Below the pieces are notes generated by a model. The model ran no database searches. It worked only from the letters and a program-made list of their open reading frames with translations, and was not told the origin of the DNA. DNA of 10,136 nt. Source: Betaproteobacteria bacterium. Lineage in GTDB: Bacteria > Pseudomonadota > Gammaproteobacteria > Burkholderiales > Burkholderiaceae_C. Shown here piece after piece: positions 1 through 6,912 of this stretch. Location of the stretch: the NCBI GenBank assembly GCA_947448675.1, contig CANFOR010000096.1, positions 1 through 10,136 on the forward strand, in the 5' to 3' direction. The position numbers and the translations under genes were made by a program. Position 1 is the first letter of the stretch. Every line of letters starts with the position of its first letter.

Positions 1-1289
1 GTGGTGCCCCAGCGAAAGCCAGGCGATAAGGCAATCTCTGCGCCGCGCACATCCATCAGGGCCTGCAAGATCAATTGGTCAAAAGTGCCATTGAAGTTGC
101 TGCGCCGATACAAAAGCCCATCGGTTACCGCCAGCTTTTCTTCGAGGCGGCTTTTAAATGGCGCGCGCAGTTTTTCTATCAGCGCTTGCATAGCCGGGTC
201 GGCGGGCAGCAAATTGGCAAACACGGGCAGCAGTTTGTAATGCAGGGCCACAACGCGACCATTCTGCACTTCTAAATCGAGCACGCCCAAGAACTTTCCA
301 TTACTGCCCGCATTGGTCACCATGGTTTGGCCACCTGCGTTGGCCACCATCACCGGCACGGGCACACCGTCGTGGGTATGCCCGCCCAAGATGGCGTCGA
401 TACCCGTCACGCGCGAGGCTAATTTCAAATCTACATCCATGCCGTTATGGCTGAGCAACACGACCGCTTTCGCCCCTTTGGCGCGCGCCTCCAGCACCTG
501 CTTTTGCAGCTCTTGTTCTTGAATGCCAAAAGTCCAATTGGGCATTTGCCAAGACGGATTGGCAATGGGTGTATACGGAAAAGCTTGGCCAATAATGGCC
601 ACACTGACGCCATTCATCTCCTTGATGACATAGGGCTTGAATACAGCGTCTTCAAAGTCTTTGGTCTTAACGTTTTGCGCAATGAAGTCAATGCCCTTAA
701 AAGCGCCTGTAGGAGCGAAGTCTTTTTCAATAATCTCCATGACCCGCTTTTCACCATAGGTGAATTCCCAGTGCGCCGTCATCACATCGACGCCCAGCAA
801 CTTAGCGGCCTCCACCATATCTTGGCCCTGGGTCCAGAGCGAAGTCGCGCTACCCTGCCAAGTGTCGCCACCATCGAGCAGGAGTGCACCAGGCCGCGAG
901 GCTTTGAGTTGCTGTACCAAGCTGCTCAGATGGGCGAAGCCACCCACCTTTCCGTACTGCTGCGCGGCCCGTTCAAAGTCGAGCGCGGTATACGCATAGG
1001 CTTGGGCGGTGTGGGCTGCAATCCCTGCATATTGGAGAAATGCCTCACCCACCAAATGCGGTGGCTTGCCATGCATAGCGCCCACACCCAAATTGATGCT
1101 CGGTTCGCGAAAGTAAATCGGCAGCAACTGCGCATGGCAGTCCGTCAAGTGCAGCAGGTGCACATTGCCGCGTTTGGGCAAGTCATAGAGCTGGCGGGCC
1201 TCTTGGGCCATGACCTCTTTGCACAATGGGAACCCAGCCACCATAGCAGCAGCCAACACTGAATGGAATTCGCGCCGAGACAAGTTCAT
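1..1289 (-). CDS. soxB: SoxB, thiosulfohydrolase of the Sox system (partial, C-terminus beyond left edge)
   Basis: SoxB is the periplasmic dimanganese hydrolase that releases sulfate from the SoxY-bound thiosulfonate. The 429 visible residues start with a Tat-type signal (SRREF at residues 4-8, then a hydrophobic stretch to about residue 28). The 5'-nucleotidase-like metallophosphoesterase motifs follow in order: TDCHAQ (49-54), GGDTWQGS (140-147), AHWEFTYG (172-179, the SoxB version of the usual GNHE block), SHNGMD (280-285) and GGHTHD (302-307). Family members are around 560 residues, so roughly the last 130, in the C-terminal nucleotidase domain, are missing only because the window ends. 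The start at 1289 is preferred because AGAAGA lies 6 bases upstream; an in-frame ATG at 1307 would add six residues and has no ribosome site. It is the last visible gene of the operon, about 61 bases after soxX. Identification is secure from the motifs and context. Confidence 0.96.
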   Translation of the reverse strand, partial: MNLSRREFHSVLAAAMVAGFPLCKEVMAQEARQLYDLPKRGNVHLLHLTDCHAQLLPIYFREPSINLGVGAMHGKPPHLVGEAFLQYAGIAAHTAQAYAYTALDFERAAQQYGKVGGFAHLSSLVQQLKASRPGALLLDGGDTWQGSATSLWTQGQDMVEAAKLLGVDVMTAHWEFTYGEKRVMEIIEKDFAPTGAFKGIDFIAQNVKTKDFEDAVFKPYVIKEMNGVSVAIIGQAFPYTPIANPSWQMPNWTFGIQEQELQKQVLEARAKGAKAVVLLSHNGMDVDLKLASRVTGIDAILGGHTHDGVPVPVMVANAGGQTMVTNAGSNGKFLGVLDLEVQNGRVVALHYKLLPVFANLLPADPAMQALIEKLRAPFKSRLEEKLAVTDGLLYRRSNFNGTFDQLILQALMDVRGAEIALSPGFRWGT

Positions 1290-1319
1290 ATGCAGTCTTC
1301 TATTCATTTGACAATCGAT

Positions 1320-1344
1320 GCGCTAGGCCAATAGCCTTATGCGC
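1320..1344 (-). other. Imperfect stem-loop between soxX and soxB
   Basis: GCGC (1320-1323) can pair with GCGC (1341-1344), and AGGC (1325-1328) with GCCT (1334-1337), closing a CAATA loop with a small asymmetric internal loop. No T-run follows, so it is not an intrinsic terminator. It might slow decay or process the soxX-soxB message, or mean nothing. Confidence 0.3.
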
Positions 1345-1350
1345 TGGGCA

Positions 1351-2010
1351 TCACTTATTCACTGGAGAAGCAGGGTCTAGCAAAAGTGCCATCACATCTT
1401 TGATTTGCGCGGGTGTCAAAATGCCTGCCTCACCAAAACGTGGCATGCCACTACAAGCATTCATGGAGTGGGTGTTCCAAATGCGCGCCCAGGTGTATTT
1501 GACGATCGGCTCAGCCTCTTTGCCCAAGGGATCCACGACGCCGCGTATCTTGCCGTACTTCAACAAGCTAGGGCCTTGATTGCCATAGCTAATTTCTTGT
1601 GGCGTGATTTGGTGGCAAGCATAGCAATTGGCTCCATTGGGCACGCCAGCTAGATCGCTGAACTGCAGGCCACGCCCGTTTTGTGCAATTTTTTCACCTT
1701 CGCGCCAATCGCCCAAGTACTTACCGTCTTGCGGATAGGGAATAGCGGCCAACAGGTTGTGCTCGATTTTTTCGCGCACAGCAGGCTCCAGTTCCTTACC
1801 CGACTCAGCGACTTTAGAGCACAGGTTTTGCAAGCTGCTTTGGTCGAGGCGATCAAGCTTAGCAATGCCACGCTCTGCGAATGAAGTCTTGAGCGCACTC
1901 GCTACGTCAGCGTCGCTGGGCGTGGACGCGCATGCCGCTATGAACACAGTCACGACGACAACGTAGCAGGCTATAGCCATGCGGTTTTTTAGCAAAATAG
2001 TAAGTGCCAT
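1351..2010 (-). CDS. soxX: SoxX, monoheme cytochrome c subunit of SoxAX, with an N-terminal extension
   Basis: SoxX is the electron-accepting cytochrome c partner of SoxA; together they oxidatively couple thiosulfate to the SoxY cysteine. In this 219-residue protein the heme site is CYACH (129-133) and the likely distal ligand is Met189 in CSGMPRFG. Residues 1-27 form a signal with a lipobox-like end (F-I-A-A-C27), so the mature protein may be lipid-anchored; a plain Sec signal is the alternative. About 90 residues between signal and heme domain make this a long-type SoxX; this stretch includes a hydrophilic helix-prone part and Cys64. Cys186 is a second extra cysteine. The gene begins 33 bases after the soxA stop, and no strong ribosome site is visible at 2010. 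The alternative ATG at 1980 also lacks one and would shorten the signal's n-region. Heme motif and position between soxA and soxB make the assignment firm. Confidence 0.94.
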   Translation of the reverse strand: MALTILLKNRMAIACYVVVVTVFIAACASTPSDADVASALKTSFAERGIAKLDRLDQSSLQNLCSKVAESGKELEPAVREKIEHNLLAAIPYPQDGKYLGDWREGEKIAQNGRGLQFSDLAGVPNGANCYACHQITPQEISYGNQGPSLLKYGKIRGVVDPLGKEAEPIVKYTWARIWNTHSMNACSGMPRFGEAGILTPAQIKDVMALLLDPASPVNK

Positions 2011-2043
2011 GTGTTGGAGTCTCGTTGTCGAGTTAGCGTTGTA

Positions 2044-2871
2044 TTACCGTTTAATGGCGGGAGCCGCCATCTTGCCGCCATTGGCATTCACTCCGAGAAA
2101 GGTGATGAGATCAATGGAACTCTGACTCAAATACTGCAGCTCGGGAAAGCGTTGCTGGCGAAAGCAATCGTAGATCCTCCATTGCATGGTTCTGAGTGCG
2201 CCTTGGCTCACTCTATACGCTGGCCACTGTGCAAATGCGGCCTGCGCAGGCTCTGGTTTGGTCAGGTTAGGCAAGTCTTGTAGGCGAATGCGCTTCTCAT
2301 CTTGGCTATGGCACGAGGCGCATGAAAAATCATAAGGCCCAGCTTTGTAGAAAAATATGCGCCTACCTCGCGCATAGGCTTCGCGCTCTTTGCGGTGCCC
2401 TTGCGGCACACGAATTTCTAAATCGCGTGATTCATCGTAGATATAAGCTACCAAATCTTCCACCACACTAGCCCGCTCGCCTTCGGCAGAAAATACGCTT
2501 CGGCTCGTAAAACTATCGGCAGGAAAGCCTTGCAGCGCAACCATGCAATGCACCAAGCGCGACTCTAAATCCATCACGCGATCCGTATCCGCAAAATATT
2601 TGGGCAACTGCGTGACTGCACCTTTGACCTTGCCCTCGCCCAAGCCCAGATCGCAACGCTCCAAAGAAACATTTTTAGGCCCGCGCCGAGTCTTCCACAG
2701 CTGTTCGCCACGCGCAGCGTTCAAGTCCGCTGGGTTACCGTCTTGCAGTGCGGCACGGTACTCAGCAATCGCATCAGTGGACGATTTCTGTGCCCACACC
2801 GGGCAGCTCAGGATGAGCCAGGCCAAGCCCAACACCGCAGCCGATTGCAAAGAATGTTTCATAGTGGGCAT
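2044..2871 (-). CDS. soxA: SoxA, catalytic cytochrome c subunit of SoxAX (monoheme type)
   Basis: SoxA is the L-cysteine S-thiosulfotransferase subunit, in the periplasm with SoxX. The 275-residue protein has a Sec signal ending near VWA|Q (27/28). Cys73 (ERCDLG) and Cys109 (HCM) lie where diheme SoxA proteins carry the first heme; no CxxCH is present there, so this is the monoheme form, with a probable disulfide. The heme site is CASCH (184-188). The active-site cysteine, which forms a cysteine persulfide heme ligand in characterised SoxA, is Cys236 in MQWRIYDCFRQQRFPE (229-244). The start at 2871 directly abuts the soxZ stop (TGAATG), which suggests translational coupling. The ATG at 2862 (MKHSLQS) gives an equally good signal peptide, and neither start has a clear ribosome site, so the first three residues are uncertain. 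Confidence 0.96.
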   Translation of the reverse strand: MPTMKHSLQSAAVLGLAWLILSCPVWAQKSSTDAIAEYRAALQDGNPADLNAARGEQLWKTRRGPKNVSLERCDLGLGEGKVKGAVTQLPKYFADTDRVMDLESRLVHCMVALQGFPADSFTSRSVFSAEGERASVVEDLVAYIYDESRDLEIRVPQGHRKEREAYARGRRIFFYKAGPYDFSCASCHSQDEKRIRLQDLPNLTKPEPAQAAFAQWPAYRVSQGALRTMQWRIYDCFRQQRFPELQYLSQSSIDLITFLGVNANGGKMAAPAIKR

Positions 2872-3183
2872 TCAACTAATCGATGCTTCGTCAGTACGCT
2901 TATCACCACGGTTATCAAGCCAGGTGACCGCGATTTTGTCGCCAGGCATACCACCACGAAAAGCAAATTGTACGAATGGGTTTTTGGAGATCGATGGCCC
3001 CCACTGGGCGTTCATCACCACACGCCCGTTGTGCGTTGCAGTGATATTTTGAATATGCCAAGCAGGCACCAATTTACCAGCGGCATCTTTGCGCTGGCCG
3101 CTTTCCATTTCATGGCTCACCAGTACCCGAACGGTGGTTTTGTCGCCTGCTTTTGCAGCACGGATGCGCATAGGATCTGACAT
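2872..3183 (-). CDS. soxZ: SoxZ, sulfur-carrier chaperone subunit of SoxYZ
   Basis: SoxZ is the small beta-sandwich partner of SoxY; it binds SoxY and presents its swinging arm to SoxAX, SoxB and SoxCD in the periplasm. The 103-residue length matches the family. Characteristic stretches are VLVSHEMESGQRKD (20-33), PAWHIQNITATHNGR (40-54) and the NP-(F)-V-Q-F-AFRGG block (68-78). There is no signal peptide, as usual for SoxZ, so it presumably crosses the membrane bound to Tat-exported SoxY. A strong AAGGAG (3191-3196) sits 7 bases before the ATG and fixes the start. The gene lies 31 bases downstream of soxY, and its stop abuts the soxA start. There is no cysteine, consistent with a structural role. 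Confidence 0.96.
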   Translation of the reverse strand: MSDPMRIRAAKAGDKTTVRVLVSHEMESGQRKDAAGKLVPAWHIQNITATHNGRVVMNAQWGPSISKNPFVQFAFRGGMPGDKIAVTWLDNRGDKRTDEASIS

Positions 3184-3214
3184 GCTTTGACTCCTTATCT
3201 ATGTGGGTGGGGCA

Positions 3215-3688
3215 TTAACCACCACAGCCGCCAAGGGTGACCTTGACTTCTTTGACGGCATAAAAGAATTTATCGCCGACCTTGGCCAGCGCAAACACAT
3301 TCGACGTTTGTCCCATTTTGACATTGGTAGAAAAAACCGGATCGCAACCAGCGATTACGTCAAAAACACCCGAGAGCAAGGCAGGATTTTTCTCAACCAA
3401 CAACGCCAATTGACTGGTGCCAAGCATTTTGCTTTCTAAGCTCATGCGCACCACATTGCCGTTTTCAGCAATCTCAGGCGCACCCAAGACCACATCCGCG
3501 CTCAGCTCTGCGCTAGCACCTTGCAGCGCCTTGACGGTGTCATTCAGGTTCTTCGCACCAAATGCTGCAGCGTTCCACCCCGGCGCATTCACCACGCCCT
3601 GGGCAAAACTGCCAGAGGGTAACAAGCCAGCCAGCGCCGCTAAGCCCAAAACCATTTGGCCTTGGCTCACAAACTCTCTTCGTTTCAT
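3215..3688 (-). CDS. soxY: SoxY, sulfur-substrate carrier protein
   Basis: SoxY covalently carries the pathway intermediates on the cysteine of its flexible C-terminal arm. That arm is the exact GGCGG terminus here (153-157, Cys155). The N-terminus is a Tat signal: KRREF at residues 2-6, a hydrophobic segment, and cleavage near FAQ (28-30). The conserved region KMGQTSNV (124-131) through KEVKVTLGG (146-154) is typical of the family. I chose the ATG at 3688, giving 157 residues, because AAGGA lies 7 bases upstream and the protein then opens with MKRREF; the ATG at 3703 adds five residues and lacks a ribosome site. One oddity is a second cysteine, Cys115 (IAGCDP), within the folded domain. The gene sits between soxD and soxZ, as expected for a carrier pair beside its oxidase. 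Confidence 0.96.
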   Translation of the reverse strand: MKRREFVSQGQMVLGLAALAGLLPSGSFAQGVVNAPGWNAAAFGAKNLNDTVKALQGASAELSADVVLGAPEIAENGNVVRMSLESKMLGTSQLALLVEKNPALLSGVFDVIAGCDPVFSTNVKMGQTSNVFALAKVGDKFFYAVKEVKVTLGGCGG

Positions 3689-3695
3689 TGCATAG

Positions 3696-3700
3696 TCCTT
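3696..3700 (-). promoter_or_regulatory. Ribosome binding site deciding the soxY start
   Basis: AAGGA on the minus strand, 7 bases before the ATG at 3688. It selects that start over the in-frame ATG at 3703 and places the Tat twin arginines at residues 3-4. Confidence 0.7.
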
Positions 3701-3726
3701 CATTGAAAATGATACTTACCAGTATT

Positions 3727-4875
3727 TTATTGCGCAGCGCCTTGAGATAACCACTGCGCCACCATCAACGCTTCGGCATCTGTAATGGCCATCGGCGGCA
3801 TTGGAATTACGCCCCAGATTCCGCTCCCGCCTGACTTCATTTTGTTGCTAAGGTAGCTTGCTTTGTCGGTACGGGCTTTGTACTTCATAGCTATTTCTTG
3901 AAATGCGGGCCCCAGCACCTTATTTTCAATGCCATGGCAGGCTGTGCAGGTATTTTTTTGCAAAATGGGCATTACGTCTGCGGCCTTCCAAATTTTCACA
4001 TCGGCAGCACCGGTGTCTTTTGCTTCGGAGACCACGGCCGACACAGCATTTGGCAATGCCGTAGGTGTTGCGCTTACTTTACTGGTGTTCAAACCCTGCA
4101 CGGCGCCGATCAAGCGATTTTGCTCGGCCAAATTTCCGTGTGCATCCATGGCGTAGCCCGGTATGAAACTGATGATTTTCGGCACCACAGGGCAGTTTTT
4201 TGTACATGACGAGCCTTGCGTGTCTAGATCGCGCAGCCTGGGCTTCAGTCCGTTTACGCCACCAAATTCGGTTCCTGGCCACATCGTGTGTTGCGTTGTC
4301 ATTCCGTTGCGATTGGGTAGGCGTTTTTGCACCTCGGCCATGTTTTTATCTGAAAGTACGAAATTTTCGGGCAGCACATTGGCCAAACTCAAGAGATAAG
4401 CCGTGACGGCATAGACCTCATCAGGCTTCAACGACTTGGGCGCCGTCCAAGGCATTGCCCGATTGATGTAGTCCCATAGTGTTGACAGTTGCGACAGCTT
4501 CATGCTGAGCGTACGTGCAGGTGCGTCGTGCCCTAATTGCAAGCTGTGCACATGCCCCGCTTCTACATCTTTGGGGCTCGTATAGCCAATCAAGGGGAAA
4601 AACACCTGCCCACTCTCCGCAAACGTACCGTGGCACGAAGCGCAACTGGCCTCCCAAATCGCCTCTCCTTGCGCAACGCTACCAGCCCCTTTGGGCAGAC
4701 CTTTGAAATCTGGGCGTACATCAATGTCCCAGGCCCGTACTTCTTGTGGCGTTGCAGTTCGGCCAATGCCTGTGATAGACGGCGAAACAGCGCTTGCTGC
4801 CGGCACTTGGCCACCCACAACACATAAGCAAACCAGCAAAAAAGACTTCACAAGCGACTCAAGCCAATTGGACAT
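3727..4875 (-). CDS. soxD: SoxD, diheme cytochrome c subunit of sulfane dehydrogenase SoxCD
   Basis: SoxD accepts the electrons released when SoxC oxidises the SoxY-bound sulfane sulfur and passes them to soluble cytochromes. The 382-residue protein has a Sec signal (hydrophobic 11-21, cleavage near AASA 26-29). There are two c-type heme sites, CASCH (78-82) and CTACH (310-314), each starting a cytochrome c domain. A central linker at about 200-260 contains a CTKNC pair (224-228) that is not a heme site. Likely Met ligands lie in the first domain around Met141 (RAMPW) and in the second in the IPMPPM stretch (357-362). The length fits SoxD. The start overlaps the end of soxC by 17 bases and is set by a strong GGGGAGG site 6 bases upstream. 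Neighbouring soxC makes soxD much more likely than another diheme cytochrome. Confidence 0.93.
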   Translation of the reverse strand: MSNWLESLVKSFLLVCLCVVGGQVPAASAVSPSITGIGRTATPQEVRAWDIDVRPDFKGLPKGAGSVAQGEAIWEASCASCHGTFAESGQVFFPLIGYTSPKDVEAGHVHSLQLGHDAPARTLSMKLSQLSTLWDYINRAMPWTAPKSLKPDEVYAVTAYLLSLANVLPENFVLSDKNMAEVQKRLPNRNGMTTQHTMWPGTEFGGVNGLKPRLRDLDTQGSSCTKNCPVVPKIISFIPGYAMDAHGNLAEQNRLIGAVQGLNTSKVSATPTALPNAVSAVVSEAKDTGAADVKIWKAADVMPILQKNTCTACHGIENKVLGPAFQEIAMKYKARTDKASYLSNKMKSGGSGIWGVIPMPPMAITDAEALMVAQWLSQGAAQ

Positions 4876-6250
4876 TTTTCACCTCCCCACTTTGCTCTAC
4901 GGACCAAGTTTGAATGGAGTTGTTGTGGTAAATACCCCGGGACCCGCGCACCTTGCGGTTTTGCGCATAGGTCGGTTGGATATGGCCCACCTCATCGATC
5001 GCCCGGCTCATGAGTAGCGCCGCGTCTCCTGCCCAATTCCAATCGAGCTGAAAACGCGTCCAACATTTCGATTGAATCGGTGTTTGAAGGCGCGCCTCGC
5101 GCCAATTGATGCCACCGTCCACCGACACATCTACACGTTTAATTTTGCCGCGGCCACTCCATGCAAGACCGCTGATATTTTGAAAGCCTTTTGCCAGTAT
5201 GCGTTGCCCACCACTGGGGCTGGTTATCACCGACTTCACCTCTTGAATACTGGTGTACTGCCGATGCTGACCGTCCTTCATCAAGTCAACATAGCCCACA
5301 ACCTCATCTTTGGTAGCGTAGGGCATGTCGCCCAATTCAATACGACGCAAATATTTAACCCAGCTAACCCCCTGAACACCCGGCACAACAAGGCGCAAGG
5401 GGTAGCCGTTTTCAGGCCGTAGCATTTCACCGTTTTGCCCGTAGGCCACCATCACCTCATCATCTTGGATCAAGCTCATGGGGATAGTGCGTGTCATTGA
5501 AGAGCCATCCGCCCCTTCTGCCAAAACAAACTTTCCTCGCTTAAAGTCTGCGCCACACATCTCTAACAGCATGCGCAGCGGCACACCTGTAAATTCACTG
5601 CAAGACATCATGCCGTGGGTGTATTGCACCGTTGGCACGGCTGCGTTCCCCCACTCCATTCCGCTGTTGGCACCACATTCAATGAAGTGCGTGCGTGTAA
5701 CCGATGGCAAGCGAAGCAAGTCATCCATCGTGAACACCATCGGGCGCTTGAGCATGCGCTCGTCCGAGCCATTGACCATGAAGCGGTGTTGGGTCGGGTC
5801 AATATCCCACCAGCCCTGGTGGTGCCGCTCAAAATGCAGTCCATTGGGGGTAATGATGCCGAACAAACCCTGTAGCGGACAAAAACTCACGCTGGCTTGT
5901 GTAACTTGGGTTAGGCCCGGGCTTTGGCGGCGCTGCAGATTTTTTTCATACGCACTGGGTGATCCATAGCCCGTAGTGGCCACCCCCTGCCCCAAGGCTT
6001 TGCTATGCAGTGGCAACTGCAAAATATTGGGGTCTCCTGCTGCTTCCCCTGCTAAGCCAGAAGCAGTGGCCGCCTGTGCAATCGCCCGGTTTACTGGCAA
6101 GGCCGATAGCGCACCCACAGACAAAGCCGCCTTGAACGCGCTGGACAAAACACCCCGCCGCCCCTGCTGTACAGCCAAAATATCGGCCGGACTTAAAAAG
6201 CCCTCGGGCGCATGGCGCAGCAGACGCGTATGCGTTGGCATATTACTCAT
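4859..6250 (-). CDS. soxC: SoxC, molybdenum-cofactor subunit of sulfane dehydrogenase SoxCD
   Basis: SoxC belongs to the sulfite oxidase family and oxidises the sulfane sulfur on SoxY in six-electron steps together with SoxD. The 463-residue protein has a Tat signal (GRRGVLSSAF at 30-39, then a hydrophobic stretch, cleavage near IAQA 57-60), as expected for a cofactor-containing protein exported folded. The molybdenum-coordinating cysteine is Cys192 in HFIECGANSG. The family region VVPGVQGVSWVKYLRRIELGD follows further on. The C-terminal part has the dimerisation-domain signature SGLAWSGRGKI and VSVDGG. Length is typical. The start overlaps the regulator stop as ATGA, and GGAG lies 5 bases upstream inside the regulator gene. 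A stand-alone sulfite dehydrogenase (SorA-like) is the alternative, but the Sox context and adjoining diheme cytochrome argue for SoxC. Confidence 0.95.
   Translation of the reverse strand: MSNMPTHTRLLRHAPEGFLSPADILAVQQGRRGVLSSAFKAALSVGALSALPVNRAIAQAATASGLAGEAAGDPNILQLPLHSKALGQGVATTGYGSPSAYEKNLQRRQSPGLTQVTQASVSFCPLQGLFGIITPNGLHFERHHQGWWDIDPTQHRFMVNGSDERMLKRPMVFTMDDLLRLPSVTRTHFIECGANSGMEWGNAAVPTVQYTHGMMSCSEFTGVPLRMLLEMCGADFKRGKFVLAEGADGSSMTRTIPMSLIQDDEVMVAYGQNGEMLRPENGYPLRLVVPGVQGVSWVKYLRRIELGDMPYATKDEVVGYVDLMKDGQHRQYTSIQEVKSVITSPSGGQRILAKGFQNISGLAWSGRGKIKRVDVSVDGGINWREARLQTPIQSKCWTRFQLDWNWAGDAALLMSRAIDEVGHIQPTYAQNRKVRGSRGIYHNNSIQTWSVEQSGEVKNVQLA
4882..4886 (-). promoter_or_regulatory. Strong ribosome binding site of soxD inside the soxC 3' end
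   Basis: GGAGG within a GGGGAGGTGA run, 6 bases before the soxD ATG and located in the last codons of soxC. It supports independent, high-level translation of soxD despite the gene overlap. Confidence 0.75.
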
Positions 6251-6615
6251 ACTCGCTCCATCAGCAGTCGATCTGCAAAGCCCACGCTTTCTGGGTCGGC
6301 TAGCTCAATAGCCACTTGGGTACAAACTGCACGGCACAGAGCCACCGCCTTCTCGCTTTGCACACGATAAATAACCTGGGTGCCTTCTTTTCGCTTGGCG
6401 ATCACGCCATGCTGAAACAAGGTAGCCAAATGTTGCGATAGATTGGGTTGGGTGGTGTCAATTTCTTCCAAGATTTTGGAGACCGAGCACTCGCCTCGGC
6501 ACAAGACACTCAGAATTTGCAAACGTATCGGCGTAGAAAGCACGCTAAACATCTCTGCAGCGAGCTCGAAGACACGGACGGTTTCTAAACGATTGGATTC
6601 GGTAGTAGCAAGCAT
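6247..6615 (-). CDS. ArsR/SmtB-family repressor, probable sulfur-responsive regulator of the sox locus
   Basis: This 122-residue winged-helix protein is probably a dimeric cytoplasmic repressor. Residues 26-40 (LSTPIRLQILSVLCR) match the ArsR opening helix, TTQPNLSQHLATLFQHGVI (54-72) is the recognition helix-turn-helix, and RKEGTQVIYRV (75-85) is the wing. The metal-sensor motif ELCVCDL is absent; the region reads CRGECSV (39-45). Cysteines occur at 39, 43, 94 and 98, so a cysteine from the N-terminal helices could pair with one in the C-terminal helix. That is the arrangement used by the related sulfur sensors SqrR, BigR and SoxR of the ArsR family, so persulfide or polysulfide sensing is inferred. 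It leads the sox operon, overlaps soxC by four bases, and has a perfect inverted repeat 11 bases upstream of its start, implying autoregulation. I do not assign a symbol because soxR names two unrelated families. Confidence 0.9.
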   Translation of the reverse strand: MLATTESNRLETVRVFELAAEMFSVLSTPIRLQILSVLCRGECSVSKILEEIDTTQPNLSQHLATLFQHGVIAKRKEGTQVIYRVQSEKAVALCRAVCTQVAIELADPESVGFADRLLMERV

Positions 6616-6626
6616 GAAGCTGACTC

Positions 6627-6648
6627 AATATAAGAACATGCTTATATT
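6627..6648. promoter_or_regulatory. Perfect inverted-repeat operator upstream of the regulator/sox operon
   Basis: AATATAAG and CTTATATT are exact reverse complements separated by six bases (AACATG). The right end lies over AT-rich sequence suitable for a promoter, and the site is 11 bases from the regulator's ATG. Size, symmetry and AT-richness fit an ArsR-family dimer site. Binding by the adjacent regulator is inferred. Confidence 0.75.
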
Positions 6649-6849
6649 AAGCGCTGCACATGAATTTTCGCCTAACGTTTACCCTAGCTCACGCCACAAA
6701 ATCAACCATCAACATCACCATGCCGCCCGAAGATGGCGCATCGCATAGATGCAAATTGCCATTGATGTGCTCACCATTTTCGATTGAAACACGGGTATTG
6801 AACGTAGAAACGATCATCGGGTAACTACTCTATCAAACATTCATCACAC

Positions 6850-6871
6850 AACATTAGCATTTGCTTATATA
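6850..6871. promoter_or_regulatory. Second, degenerate operator copy upstream of fccAB
   Basis: Aligned with the site at 6627-6648 at the same 8-6-8 spacing, the left half AACATTAG matches 6 of 8 positions and the right half CTTATATA matches 7 of 8. The flanking 15 bases at 6861-6875 match 6638-6652 at 12 positions in the same orientation. The site overlaps a possible -10 (TATATA, 6866-6871) about 42 bases before the fccA start, a sensible place for repression. Confidence 0.55.
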
Positions 6872-6912
6872 TAGCGTGAACGATAGACGTTCTCAAGACC
6901 TTTGGAGACTGT

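Larger units (their letters stand above)
6616..6912. promoter_or_regulatory. Divergent control region between the sox operon and fccAB
   Basis: These 297 bases separate the two divergent operons and hold no plausible gene. Both ends carry related operator-like sequences (6627-6648 and 6850-6871). The middle, about 6660-6840, shows only a small GCATC-N5-GATGC inverted repeat (6738-6752) and no good coding potential. No consensus -35/-10 pair stands out for either direction. A TATATA at 6866-6871 could serve as a weak -10 for the plus-strand operon, and AT-rich sequence at 6627-6650 could do so for the minus-strand operon; both coincide with the repeats, which fits repression by steric block. 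Confidence 0.75.

Noticed and set aside
447..1262. Long plus-strand open frame of 271 codons
   Set aside because: It lies wholly antisense to soxB, whose motifs are intact on the minus strand; the plus-strand translation has no recognisable domain or export signal.
4201..4206. CTKNC in SoxD as a possible third heme site
   Set aside because: Spacing is CxxxC and no histidine follows, so it cannot be a standard CxxCH heme site; a disulfide is more likely.
6738..6752. Small inverted repeat GCATC-N5-GATGC as a third operator
   Set aside because: Its sequence and spacing differ from the two AT-rich operator-like sites, and a 5-base match is expected by chance in a region this size.
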